DNA of 59,071 nt, from assembly GCF_002154505.1 (NCBI RefSeq), contig NZ_MUBM01000102.1:1-59071 (forward strand). The letters are read 5' to 3'. This stretch comes from Streptomyces carpinensis (GTDB lineage Bacteria; Actinomycetota; Actinomycetes; Streptomycetales; Streptomycetaceae). The notes beneath the pieces were generated by a model. The model saw only the letters and a program-made list of their open reading frames with translations, had not been told where the DNA came from and did no database searches. The position numbers and the translations under genes are program-made. Of the stretch, positions 42,398-51,797 are shown piece by piece (positions within the stretch are counted from its first letter, which is position 1; every line of letters begins with the position of its first letter).

Positions 42398-43654
42398 GTG
42401 AGTGATCGCGAACCGGAGCCGGTCGGAACGTTGATTGTCGGTGCCAGCCAGGCCGGCCTCCAACTCGCCACCAGCCTCCGTGAGTTCGGTGCGTCACAGC
42501 GGATCACGCTCCTCGGGGGCGAGTTCCGGGCGCCGTACCAACGGCCCCCGTTGTCGAAGGCATATCTCCAGGGCAAGATGCCCGAGGACGGGCTCGCGCT
42601 GCGGGGACCGGAGTTCTACCGCGAGTACGACATCGACCTCGTCTGCGGTGAGTGGGTGGACACGATCCGCCTCACCGACGCCGTGACGGGTGCCGGCGAG
42701 GCGGCCACACGAAGCGGTCGGACTCTCGGCTTCGACCGGGTCGCTCTCACCGTCGGCGGCACGCCGCGACGGGTAAACGTGCCCGGATCCACGCTCGGCG
42801 GCATCCACTACCTGCGCGATGTCGACGACGCCGCGGCCCTGCGCTTCGAGCTCGAGTCCGCCGACCGTGTGGTGGTGGTCGGCGGCGGGTTCATCGGGCT
42901 GGAGGCCGCGGCCGCCGCGACGGCGGCCGGCAAGGACGTCACGGTCGTCGAAGCCGCAGACCGGCTGATGGCACGCGCCGTCGCTCCGATTACCTCCGAG
43001 TTCTACGCCGCTGCCCACCGGCGCCGCGGCACCCACATCCTGGTCGGTACCGCCGTCTCGGGCTTCACGGGCGAAGGCGGACGCGTGTGCGCGGTCGAGC
43101 TCTCCGACGGCCGGTCGCTTCCCGCCGACGTCGTCGTCGTAGGGATCGGCCTCGTGGCGAGCACCGGGCTCGCCGAGTCGATGGGCCTGGAGTGCGCCGG
43201 CGGCATCCTTGTCGACGAGCGGTCCCGCACCAGCATCCCGAGCGTCGTCGCTGCAGGTGACTGCACGGTGGTTGCCCACGCCGAGCACGGCTTGCAGCGT
43301 CTGGAGTCGGTACAGAACGCGATCATGCAGGCGAAGGTGGCGGCCGCAATGCTGCTCGACGTCGAGCAGCCGAGCACGGCGGTGCCGTGGTTCTGGTCCG
43401 ACCAGGCCGACCTCAAGCTGCAGATGGCCGGCATCAGCACCGGCTTCGACCAGGCCGTCCTGCGCGGCGCACCGGACACCGAGCAGTTCTCGCTCCTCTA
43501 CTACCGCGACGAGCAGCTGATCGCCATCGAAGCGATCAACTCACCTCGCGACTACATGGCGGTCCGCAGGATCCTCGAGCGCGGTGGCACCGTTCCGCCA
43601 CGTGCGGGCGCTGACCTGACACTGCCGCTCAAGGAGTTCCTCCGGATCGCCTAG
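42398..43654 (+). CDS. FAD-dependent ferredoxin reductase
   Basis: A 418-residue BphA4/rubredoxin-reductase-type enzyme that moves electrons from NAD(P)H to the [2Fe-2S] ferredoxins. FAD motif TLIVGASQAGLQLATSLRE; NAD motif RVVVVGGGFIGLEAAAAA; second FAD motif SVVAAGDCTVVA. GTG 42398 follows GAGGAGGCGCAG; upstream codons do not look coding. It is single-gene transcribed. With a ferredoxin and the Rieske oxygenase it completes a three-component system, although the genes are scattered over 20 kb. Confidence 0.9.
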   Translation: MSDREPEPVGTLIVGASQAGLQLATSLREFGASQRITLLGGEFRAPYQRPPLSKAYLQGKMPEDGLALRGPEFYREYDIDLVCGEWVDTIRLTDAVTGAGEAATRSGRTLGFDRVALTVGGTPRRVNVPGSTLGGIHYLRDVDDAAALRFELESADRVVVVGGGFIGLEAAAAATAAGKDVTVVEAADRLMARAVAPITSEFYAAAHRRRGTHILVGTAVSGFTGEGGRVCAVELSDGRSLPADVVVVGIGLVASTGLAESMGLECAGGILVDERSRTSIPSVVAAGDCTVVAHAEHGLQRLESVQNAIMQAKVAAAMLLDVEQPSTAVPWFWSDQADLKLQMAGISTGFDQAVLRGAPDTEQFSLLYYRDEQLIAIEAINSPRDYMAVRRILERGGTVPPRAGADLTLPLKEFLRIA

Positions 43655-43689
43655 TGCTGGATTCCTCTTTCACCCGTATCTAGCCAGGA

Positions 43690-44062
43690 GGTCCGGCCTG
43701 CGGGCCGGGGAGGAGTGGTTTTCCCCCGGCCGTGCGGGGCGGAGCGCCGCGGCATCGCTGCGCAGCACAACCCCCCAAGACGACCCGGAGTGGACCTGCT
43801 CTGTTCGGGTTTTGGGGTCATCTGGGTGAAGATTGTTGCGCGGGTGAAGTTGCGGCCCCGGTCGGCTCATGACGCCGACGCGCCGACCGCGTCCCTGCAA
43901 CCGGGGCGCCAACTGGGCGTCCACACCGTGGTCTTCGCCGACCCGCGCAACACCTCCCGCCAGTGCTCCGAGTGCCGGCACACCCGCAGCCAGGTTCGCC
44001 GGATCCTGCTGGCCGAGGGCGTGCGCTGCCGCCGCACCCGGTCCTGGATCCGTTCGAAGGAT
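43690..44062 (+). pseudogene. TnpB, C-terminal fragment with leader-type hairpin
   Basis: A GGCCTGCGGGCC hairpin followed by GGGGAGGAG (43694-43715) resembles the TnpB leader. After a deletion, GRQLGVHTVVFADPRNTSRQ then CSECRHTRSQVRR and VRCRRTRSW follow: the zinc-ribbon end of TnpB with two of its cysteines lost. It is another transposon scar. Confidence 0.6.
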
Positions 44063-44768
44063 GCGGACTTCGAGGGAAAGGGACGAGGATCAGCGAGCTC
44101 TGCACCTGCCCGCTTGAGGGTGCGACGGCCGTCTGTGCCGACGAGCTCGGGCCAGCCGCTGCCCGGCGAGCAGACGTCAGCCGCTACAGCACAGCCACCG
44201 GCCCACAACAATGGAACTTTTCGTCCCTACGTCGGGCGCGTTGGGACTGCGCACGGTGTACTCCTCGGGACGGGAGGTGTTCCTGCTGTGCCCGACCACT
44301 GCCGGGTCACGTACTCGAGCTCGACGGCCGTACGGCCCGTCAGCCCCAGGCAGAGCAGGTTCAAGCACTCCGACGCGTCGCCCCCGGCGCACCGTGACTT
44401 CTGGACGGCACCTGACCTCCCGCGCGACCTCGCCCGGATTGGATACAGCGGATCGGCCTCCACGCCAAGGCACTCCAGGACGAACGGCCGGGCGTCTACG
44501 CTCCACTCGCCGACCGCCGACGGGGAGGTCGCCCCAGCCGGCCGCGCACGCGGTCCGCGCGAGTACCGCGACCAGAGCGTGCCGTGCACCGCGCGGATCT
44601 CGCGGGTCCGGCGCTTCGGTCAGCCGGTCCTGGAAGCCCGGGATCCCGGGATCTCCTCGGACACGGCCTCAGGTCGCCCGCCGAGTCGGCCAAAGGGTCA
44701 GGCGGGACCGGCGCGACGAACCGGACGTCCGGCAACTACACCGAAGCCCCGCCCCGTTCCCGCGAGGA
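44063..44768. other. Gene-free stretch
   Basis: A minus-strand frame (44227-44589, 120 codons, including LLCLGLTGRTAVELEYVTRQ) has no family I recognise and no ribosome site. Otherwise nothing is seen. It marks the border between the catabolic island and the peptide-importer operon. Confidence 0.35.
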
Positions 44769-46418
44769 CTACTTGCCCGTTCCGCTGAGGTAGGCCGCCC
44801 ACGGATAGTAGACGTAGTCGAACGCCGCCGGCGCCCCGGTGATCTTGCTTCCGAGCCACACGTCGTTCGTCAGCTGGATGCCGGAGAACATCGGATTCAT
44901 CTCGTCGTGCAGCTTCCGCTCCATCTGCACGACCAGCCTGGAACGGGCGCTGTCGTCCTTCGTGCCGATCGCCTTGGCGTAGAGGCCGTCTATACCGCTG
45001 TAGCCGGACTGGTTGAAGGTGCCGCCGGTCACCGCGGTGAGGCCCAGCCAGTCGAGCGGGTTGGGGATGTTCGGCCAGAACTGCGTGTACAGCAGGTCGG
45101 TGTTGCCACGCGTCCCCGGGTCGTACAGGTAGTTCGAGTAGCCGGTCGCGGGTACGACGTTGAGCTTGAAGTTCAAGCCGATCTTGTCGGCCGCGGCCTT
45201 GATCGCCAGGCCCAGCTGCTGCGTCTCCGCCTGCTGCGGAACCACGAGGCTGATCTGCTTGGACTTCACGTCAGCCGGAACGCCGGCGAGCAGTTTCTTC
45301 GCCTCGTCCGTCTTCGCGGAGCCATCGGTCTTGACCGAGTCGGCGTACGAGGTCAGGTCGTCCTTCGCGAAGCCGTACACGGCCGGCACGGTCTGCAGCG
45401 AAGCAGGGGTCCCTTCACCGGCGTACACATGGTCGCCGATGCCCTTCCAGTCGATGGCCACCTGGAGCGCCTTGCGCACGTCGGCGTTGCCCATCGCGCC
45501 CTTGTGGTTCGCGACCACGAGCGTGACGGCCAGCGGCGCGGGACCCGAGTAGAGCTTGCCCGCCGACGACGCCTTCAGCTGTGCCAGCCCGGCCATCGGC
45601 GGACCGTACGTCCCGTCGATCTGGCCCGAGAGCAGGCCGGAGGTGATCGCGGAGTCGTCGGTCAGGAAAGTGAAGTCGATGTTCTTCACCTTCCGCGGCA
45701 GCGACTTGTTCCAGTAGCCGTCGTGGCGGCTCACGCTGATCGACTGACCCCGCGTCCACTTGTCGAACTTGTAGGGGCCGGTGCACATGACACCGACGCC
45801 CGGCGTACCGACCTTCTTGCCGTGTTGCTCGTAGAACTTCTTCTCCACGACGACACCGGCGAAGCTCGCCAACTCGTCGTTGAAGAGGTAGTCGGGCTTC
45901 TTCAGCCGGACGGTCACTTCGCCGGCGTCCGTCTTAGCGATCGACGCGACGTTGGAGTACAGGTAGCCGTAGAAGCTCGACTTGTCCGTCAGGTTGTGCC
46001 GCATGCTCCATACGACGTCGTCGGCGGTCATCGGCGAGCCGTCCCAGAAGGTGACGCCGCTGCGCAGCTTGTAGACCCAGGTCGTCGGGTCGGGGTTCGA
46101 GTACGACGTCGCCAGATTGGGCTTGATCTGGAAGTCGGGCGTCTGGGCGAGCAGCGTCTCGCACATGTTCGAGTTGATCATGTTCGGCGTGTAGTCGGCC
46201 GACTGGAAGGGGTCGATGGTCTGCGGCTCTCCCTGGAAGACGTTCCAGGTGATCCTGTCGACCGCGCCCGAGCCCTTGGGCGTGAAGGTCGTCAGCGCGT
46301 CGGACGACCCGGTCGATTCCTTGCCGGATGTGCCTCCGGAGCAACCGGCCAACGCGAAGGTGGCTGTGGCGGCGACGGCGAGTGCCGTTGCCCGTCTGCG
46401 CGGGCGGGGTGAGCACAT
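44769..46418 (-). CDS. Oligopeptide/dipeptide ABC substrate-binding lipoprotein
   Basis: A 549-residue family 5 extracellular solute-binding protein (OppA/DppA type). Lipobox C26 (FALAGCSGG). Family blocks: CETLLAQTPDFQIKPNLA, TTWVYKLRSGVTFWDGSPMT, GPYKFDKWTRG, DVRKALQVAIDWKGI. ATG 46418 follows AGGAG. It is the last gene of a minus-strand operon that starts at the C45 gene, 15 bp after the second ATPase. Confidence 0.92.
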   Translation of the reverse strand: MCSPRPRRRATALAVAATATFALAGCSGGTSGKESTGSSDALTTFTPKGSGAVDRITWNVFQGEPQTIDPFQSADYTPNMINSNMCETLLAQTPDFQIKPNLATSYSNPDPTTWVYKLRSGVTFWDGSPMTADDVVWSMRHNLTDKSSFYGYLYSNVASIAKTDAGEVTVRLKKPDYLFNDELASFAGVVVEKKFYEQHGKKVGTPGVGVMCTGPYKFDKWTRGQSISVSRHDGYWNKSLPRKVKNIDFTFLTDDSAITSGLLSGQIDGTYGPPMAGLAQLKASSAGKLYSGPAPLAVTLVVANHKGAMGNADVRKALQVAIDWKGIGDHVYAGEGTPASLQTVPAVYGFAKDDLTSYADSVKTDGSAKTDEAKKLLAGVPADVKSKQISLVVPQQAETQQLGLAIKAAADKIGLNFKLNVVPATGYSNYLYDPGTRGNTDLLYTQFWPNIPNPLDWLGLTAVTGGTFNQSGYSGIDGLYAKAIGTKDDSARSRLVVQMERKLHDEMNPMFSGIQLTNDVWLGSKITGAPAAFDYVYYPWAAYLSGTGK

Positions 46419-46432
46419 TGCACAACTCCTGG

Positions 46433-47239
46433 TCAGTGTCGGGCTGTGAGGGCTTCGGGGTCCCACCCGCTGCGAGGGACGCTGTCGCGCAACAAGCGGG
46501 TGTAGGGGTCCTGAGGGTTGTCGAGCACGGCGGCGGTGGGCCCTTGCTCGACGACGGCGCCGTGACGCATGACGATCGTGTCGTCGGTCACCTGGCGGAT
46601 GACGGCGAGATCGTGGCTGATGAACAGGTAACTCACGCCCCTTTTCTGCCGGATGTCCGAGAGCAGATTGAGGATCTGTGCCTGGATCGAGACGTCCAGG
46701 GCCGACACGGCCTCGTCGAGGATGAGGATGTCCGGATCGGCGGCGAGCGCGCGAGCGATGGCGACGCGTTGGCGCTGCCCTCCGGAGAGCGACCTCGGCA
46801 GTGCCGCGAGCTGCCGGTCGTCGAGTCCGACGAGCTCGGCGAGTTCGCGCACGCGCTTGCTGGTCTCGTCACGGCCGAGCCGGGAGTGAACGCCGACGAC
46901 TTCCGCGAGGCAGTCGCCGATGCGCTGTCGGCGGTCGAGCGAGGTGTACGGGTCCTGGAAGACGATCTGGATGTCCCGGCCCCGCTCACGGCGGCTGCGC
47001 GCGGAACGCGCCGGGTGTGTGCGGTCCTCGCCCCGGAACATGATGCGGCCACCGGAGGGACGCTCCAGGCCGATGATCATCCGCGCCGTGGTCGTCTTGC
47101 CGGAGCCGGATTCGCCGACGATGCCGAGGGCTCCGCCCGGGGCCAGGGCGAAACTCACGTCGGCGACCGCGGTCGCCTCGGCTCGCCCACGGCCGAACGT
47201 CTTGGTCAGGTGCTCGACCACGAGCAGCGGTTCGGTCAT
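46433..47239 (-). CDS. Oligopeptide ABC transporter ATPase (OppF-like)
   Basis: A 268-residue ATPase: Walker A IVGESGSGKTTTAR, Q-loop IVFQDPYTSLD, signature LSGGQRQRVAIARAL, Walker B ILILDEAVSALD, H-loop FISHDLAVI. The C-terminal zinc/FeS-type extension of OppF is short. It overlaps the OppD-like gene by ATGA. Confidence 0.9.
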   Translation of the reverse strand: MTEPLLVVEHLTKTFGRGRAEATAVADVSFALAPGGALGIVGESGSGKTTTARMIIGLERPSGGRIMFRGEDRTHPARSARSRRERGRDIQIVFQDPYTSLDRRQRIGDCLAEVVGVHSRLGRDETSKRVRELAELVGLDDRQLAALPRSLSGGQRQRVAIARALAADPDILILDEAVSALDVSIQAQILNLLSDIRQKRGVSYLFISHDLAVIRQVTDDTIVMRHGAVVEQGPTAAVLDNPQDPYTRLLRDSVPRSGWDPEALTARH

Positions 47240-48258
47240 CGCTGGACCTCCTCGTTCGAAGCGGAGCCGGCGTGCTGCCGCGGCGCCATGTGGCCGCGCA
47301 GGCCGGGCATCTGGACGCACCGGGTCTGCGACGGGCCGATCTGCAGCAGGGGCGGCACTCCCGCCCGGCACTCCTCCTGTGCGAAGTGACAGCGCGGTGC
47401 GAAAGCGCAGCCGTCCGGCGCCTCGTAGGCGGTGGTCGGATGACCGCTGATCGCGGGCAGCCGATCGACACGCCGGTCGATCTCGGGCCGTGCCTGCACC
47501 AGTGCGGCGGTGTAGGGGTGGAGCGGGTCCTCGTGCAACCGCACCGACGCCTGGCGCTCCACGACCTGGCCGGCGTACAGCACGATCGTCTCGTCGCACA
47601 CGGCACCGGCGAGCTCCAGGTCGTGCGTGATGAAGAGCATCGCCATGCCGTACTCGCGCTGCATACGCCCGAGAATCGCCATCACCTCCGCCTGGGTGGT
47701 GACATCGAGCGCGGTCGTCGGCTCGTCGGCGAGAATGAGCCGCGGTCGCGCGGCGACCGCGGCAGCGATCATCACCCGTTGCAGCAGGCCGCCGGAGAGC
47801 TCGTGGGGGAACTGCCGCAGCCGGCGCTCCGGGTCGCCGATCCCGACCTCGGCGAGCAGTTCCTGTGCGCGCTTGCGAGCAGCGGACTTCGGCATCCGGT
47901 CGTTGGTGCGCATCGCCTCGGTGAGGAAGTCGCCGATCGTGCGTACGGGGTTCGTGTAGGCCCGTGCGTCCTGGAAGATCATCGCGACATCCTTCGCCCG
48001 GTAGGACCGCAGGGCTTCGGTGCGAAGGTCGAACACCTCGGCGCCGTCGAAGCGGACACCGCCCCGGACGTCGGCGCCGTCGGGGAGCAGGCGGGCGATG
48101 GTGCGAACCGTCATCGACTTGCCCGAACCGGACTCGCCGACCAGACCGAGAGTGCTTCCACGGTCGAGTGAGAACGCGACATCGCGCAGCACGGTGCGCA
48201 ACTGGCCCGCGACCGGCAACCGAACCCTCAGGCCGTCGACTTCGAGAAGTGCGTTCAC
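47236..48258 (-). CDS. Oligopeptide ABC transporter ATPase (OppD-like)
   Basis: A 340-residue ATPase: Walker A LVGESGSGKSMTVR, signature LSGGLLQRVMIAAAV, Walker B LILADEPTTALDV, H-loop FITHDLELA. The signature is LSGGLLQR rather than LSGGQxQR. The C-terminal oligopeptide-transporter domain has CAFAPRCHFAQEECRAG with its cysteines. GTG 48258 overlaps the upstream permease stop. Confidence 0.9.
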   Translation of the reverse strand: MNALLEVDGLRVRLPVAGQLRTVLRDVAFSLDRGSTLGLVGESGSGKSMTVRTIARLLPDGADVRGGVRFDGAEVFDLRTEALRSYRAKDVAMIFQDARAYTNPVRTIGDFLTEAMRTNDRMPKSAARKRAQELLAEVGIGDPERRLRQFPHELSGGLLQRVMIAAAVAARPRLILADEPTTALDVTTQAEVMAILGRMQREYGMAMLFITHDLELAGAVCDETIVLYAGQVVERQASVRLHEDPLHPYTAALVQARPEIDRRVDRLPAISGHPTTAYEAPDGCAFAPRCHFAQEECRAGVPPLLQIGPSQTRCVQMPGLRGHMAPRQHAGSASNEEVQR

Positions 48259-49130
48259 GAGCGTGCCTCCCAGCGCTCCGTGAGCCGGTCGCCGAGGATG
48301 TTCACGGCACCGACGGTGATGACGATGAGTACGCTGGCGAACAGAGCCTCCTGCGGGTGCTGCTGCAGCACACCGGCCATACCGGTGCCGACCATCGCGC
48401 CCCAGTCCGAGGCCGGTGGCTGCACCCCGAGGCCGATGAACGACAGGCCGGCGAGGTCCATCACGGCGAACCCGAAGGCGAGCGTGGCGTTGGCGACGAT
48501 CAGCCCACCCACGTTGGGCAGGATGTGCCGCAACGCGATCCGCAACCCGTGCACGCCCTGAACCTGCAGTGCCGCGATGTAGGGCAGCGAGCGCTCGCGC
48601 AGCGCCGCGCTCCGCACGATTCGCGCGATGTAGGGGACGTAGGCGATGGACAGCGCCACAACGGCAGCGTTCAGGCCGGACCCGAACAGGGCGGTCGCCA
48701 GGATCGCCAGCAGCAGACCGGGGAAGGCGAACACGGCGTCGACGACGCGCACCACCATCTGGTCGAACCAGCCGCCGAACCACACGGCCGCGAGCGCGAG
48801 GACTGTCCCCAGGAGCGTCGAGATCACCACGACGAGGAACGGTCCGATCAGTGCGGTTCGTGAGCCGTGGACGAGACGCGAGAGAAGGTCTCGCCCGCTC
48901 GCGTCGGTTCCCAGCAGGTGCGCGCCGCTCGAACTCTGGTACGCACCGGAGAGGTTGACGGCGTTCGGATCGTGCGGTGAAAGCAGGGGGGCGAGGACGG
49001 CGAAGCAGACGACGAGTGCGAGGAGGGCGATCGCCACCCGACCGGACATGCCGATGCCTCTCGCACGACGCGTCGTCCGCCGGCCGGCCCTTCGGGCTCC
49101 GATACGCCGTACCGTTGCTGTCGTGCTCAT
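48255..49130 (-). CDS. Oligopeptide ABC transporter permease (OppC-like)
   Basis: A 291-residue permease. A basic N-terminus precedes the first helix (VAIALLALVVCFAVLAPLLS). LLGTDASGRDLLSRLVHGSR is the typical OppC block, and the coupling motif is near ALRHILPNVGGLIVANA. It is coupled to its neighbours by four-base overlaps. Confidence 0.92.
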   Translation of the reverse strand: MSTTATVRRIGARRAGRRTTRRARGIGMSGRVAIALLALVVCFAVLAPLLSPHDPNAVNLSGAYQSSSGAHLLGTDASGRDLLSRLVHGSRTALIGPFLVVVISTLLGTVLALAAVWFGGWFDQMVVRVVDAVFAFPGLLLAILATALFGSGLNAAVVALSIAYVPYIARIVRSAALRERSLPYIAALQVQGVHGLRIALRHILPNVGGLIVANATLAFGFAVMDLAGLSFIGLGVQPPASDWGAMVGTGMAGVLQQHPQEALFASVLIVITVGAVNILGDRLTERWEARS

Positions 49131-50146
49131 GAATCCTTCTTCCCGATCGACACGCGCGGGTCGAGCAGTGTGTAGGCGATGTCGATGAGGGTGTTCAGCA
49201 CGATGAAGGCGGCGACGTACATCAGGCAGATCGCCTGTACGACGGGGAAGTCCTTCTGCTGCACCGAACTGACGAGGAACTGACCGAGCCCGCCGAGCTG
49301 GAAGACCTGTTCCACCACGACACTTCCCGCGATCAGGCCCGCGATCGTGAGGCCCGCGACGGTGAGCACCGGCATCGCGGCGTTGCGCATCACGTGTCTG
49401 CGTACGACCGCTCCGCGGGGCAGTCCGCGGCTGATCGCCGTCTGCACGTGATCGGCCGACAGCTCCTGCCGGATCGCGGTCTGGGCGAGTCGCGCGACGA
49501 ACGCGACGGACGCGAGCGCGAGCGCGATCGACGGAAGAACCAGGTGGTAGACCTCGTCGAGGCCCGCACGGCCGGCCCCGAACACCGGGAACCACTCCAG
49601 GTCGACGGCGAACACGATGATCAGCACGACCGCTCCGACGAAGGTCGGCACCGCCATGACGCCCGTCGCGCCGGCCATGGCGGACCGCGACAACCAGCCG
49701 GGCTTGAGACCGGCGAGGGTGCCGATGGCCAACCCGAGCACCAGGACGATCGCCGCGGCCATGAGGACGAGAAGCGTGGTCGTAAAGGCACGACTTCCGA
49801 CCAGCGACGACACCGGCTGGTTGTAGATGATCGACGTTCCGAAGTCGCCGTGCACCACGCCACCCAGCCACCTCAGGTACTGCTGCCAGATGGAGTCGTC
49901 GAGGTGATACTCGGCCTTGATCGCGGCGATCGCGTCGGGGCTCATGGTGCGACCGTGCGTGAGATAGGTGAGCGGGCTTCCCGGCGCGGCGTACAGCGCT
50001 CCGAAGACGACCAGGCTCGCGAGGAACAGGGTCACCACCAGCCCCGCGATGCGAGTGGCGATGAACCGCAGCATCACCCCGGTGGGCCGCTGCTTCGCCT
50101 TCACCTGCCCCGATGGCACGGGTGCCGGCATGGTTGCGTGGCTCAT
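49127..50146 (-). CDS. Oligopeptide ABC transporter permease (OppB-like)
   Basis: A 339-residue permease with the OppB-type first helix (RIAGLVVTLFLASLVVFGAL), the extracytoplasmic loop YHLDDSIWQQYLRWLGGVVH GDFGTS, and coupling motif region GAVVRRHVMRNAAMPVLTV. It overlaps the amidohydrolase stop by four bases, so hydrolase and transporter are made together. Confidence 0.92.
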   Translation of the reverse strand: MSHATMPAPVPSGQVKAKQRPTGVMLRFIATRIAGLVVTLFLASLVVFGALYAAPGSPLTYLTHGRTMSPDAIAAIKAEYHLDDSIWQQYLRWLGGVVHGDFGTSIIYNQPVSSLVGSRAFTTTLLVLMAAAIVLVLGLAIGTLAGLKPGWLSRSAMAGATGVMAVPTFVGAVVLIIVFAVDLEWFPVFGAGRAGLDEVYHLVLPSIALALASVAFVARLAQTAIRQELSADHVQTAISRGLPRGAVVRRHVMRNAAMPVLTVAGLTIAGLIAGSVVVEQVFQLGGLGQFLVSSVQQKDFPVVQAICLMYVAAFIVLNTLIDIAYTLLDPRVSIGKKDS

Positions 50147-51789
50147 CGGTCCATTCCCGGCTGTGCGTGATGGACGACGCGGCCACCCACGACTGTCCGC
50201 AGCACTCGCGTGTCGAGCAGTTCCTCCAACGGCCGGGCGAAGATGTCCCGGTCGAGAACGATGAAGTCGGCGTACAGCCCCTCGGCGAGACGGCCGTGAA
50301 GGTGCTCGGAGCGGCTCGCCCAGGCGGCGTCACGGGTGGCGTGCACGATCGCGTCCGCCAGCGGCAGGGCGTAGTGCGCGATGTTGGCGGGCAGCGACGG
50401 ATCCAGTGCCGAACGCCGTGTCGCCGCGATGAACATGTTGGGCAGCGGCGCATGCGGCGACGTGGGGGAGTCGGTGCCGAGCACGAGCGTGGCTCCGGCC
50501 TCGGTCATCTCGGGCCATGGGAAGCCGCGGTCGACCCGCTCGTCGCCGAGGACGCGTCGCCAGTTCTCCTGGATGGCCGGATCGGCGTGCACGGGCTGCA
50601 TGCTCGCCGTGATGCCGAGTGCTGCCAGTCGGTCGATGTCCGCGGGGTCGACGACTTCGAGATGTTCGATGCGGTGGCGGCGCTCCTTGGGACCGTTGAG
50701 AGCGACGGCGTGCTCGACGGCGCCGATCGCGACCCGGATCGCCTCGTCACCGATGGCGTGCATGGCGACCTGCAGGCCGGCCGCGTCCGCGGCGGCCACC
50801 ACCGGCGCGAGTTCGGCAAGACCCCAGATCGGGTCGGCACTCGTGCCGTTCACGTAGGGCTTTCCGAGCGATGCGGTGCACCCGTCGACGGTTCCGTCGA
50901 CCATGACCTTGATGCCGGTCACGCGCAGGAACGGGGTCGACCGGTGGGTGGCGAGTTCGACGGCGCGTTCGACCTGGGCGAGGTTCGCGCCCTCGTCGCC
51001 GGTGGGCTGGACGCGCCAGAACGCGGCGATGCGAGTGGTCAGGATGCCCGTCGCATCGGCACGACGCATCGCCTCGTAGTCGCCTTCGCCCAGCGCCATC
51101 TCGGTCGAACCGACGATCCCGGACTCGGCGTACGCCGCCAGGGCGACCGCCAGGGCCTTGTCACGGTCGGAGTCACTGGCGAAGCTGTCGAGCACCGGCC
51201 ATACGAGGTGGTGCATCGCGGTCTCGTCGACCAGGCCGGTGGCCGCGCCCCGCTCGTCCCGGTGGACGGTTCCTCCGGGTGGTGACGCCGTGGTGTCGTC
51301 GATGCCGGCTTCGGCGAGGGCGGCCGAGTTCAGCCAGATCGAGTGGAAGTCGTAGGCCTGCGCATAGACAGGCCGGTCGGCGACGACGGCGTCGAGCATG
51401 CCCCGATCGGGCAGGCCGCCCGGGATGTCACCGTGCTTCCACCCGGTGGCGAGCACGCGAGGTGCGTCGGGGTTCTCCTGCGCCCACGTCCGGATGCGCC
51501 GCTGGATCTCCTCTACCGTGTTGGCGCCCCAGAGATCGACCTGGGTCGCCGCCTCGCCGGTGCCGACCACGTGCGCGTGGCCGTCGACGAATCCGGGGAG
51601 GACGGTCGCGCCGTCGAGGTCGTGGATCAGCGCATCCGGTCCTGCCACGCGCGCCGCGGTGGCCTCGTCGCCGACGTAGGCGAGCCGGTCGCCGACCACC
51701 ACGAGCGACTCGGCCCAGGGGCGTTGGTCGGAGGTGAAAATCCGGGCGTTGCGGTAGAGATGAGCGGGCATGGTCGTGTCCTTGTCCAT
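50143..51789 (-). CDS. YtcJ-type metal-dependent amidohydrolase
   Basis: A 548-residue member of the amidohydrolase superfamily, YtcJ/exoenzyme-regulatory-protein group. Metal motif GFVDGHAHV near the N-terminus; further ligands in VAMHAIGDEAIRVAI and HRIEHLEVV; final Asp in LVLGTDSPTSP. No signal peptide, so it acts inside on an imported amide. ATG 51789 is the first start after the C45 gene stop; ATG 51771 is possible. Confidence 0.88.
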   Translation of the reverse strand: MDKDTTMPAHLYRNARIFTSDQRPWAESLVVVGDRLAYVGDEATAARVAGPDALIHDLDGATVLPGFVDGHAHVVGTGEAATQVDLWGANTVEEIQRRIRTWAQENPDAPRVLATGWKHGDIPGGLPDRGMLDAVVADRPVYAQAYDFHSIWLNSAALAEAGIDDTTASPPGGTVHRDERGAATGLVDETAMHHLVWPVLDSFASDSDRDKALAVALAAYAESGIVGSTEMALGEGDYEAMRRADATGILTTRIAAFWRVQPTGDEGANLAQVERAVELATHRSTPFLRVTGIKVMVDGTVDGCTASLGKPYVNGTSADPIWGLAELAPVVAAADAAGLQVAMHAIGDEAIRVAIGAVEHAVALNGPKERRHRIEHLEVVDPADIDRLAALGITASMQPVHADPAIQENWRRVLGDERVDRGFPWPEMTEAGATLVLGTDSPTSPHAPLPNMFIAATRRSALDPSLPANIAHYALPLADAIVHATRDAAWASRSEHLHGRLAEGLYADFIVLDRDIFARPLEELLDTRVLRTVVGGRVVHHAQPGMDR

Positions 51790-51797
51790 CGGGTTCC

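Noticed and set aside
44211..46412. 733-codon plus-strand open frame
   Set aside because: Antisense to the OppA-type lipoprotein, which has a lipobox, ribosome site and family blocks.
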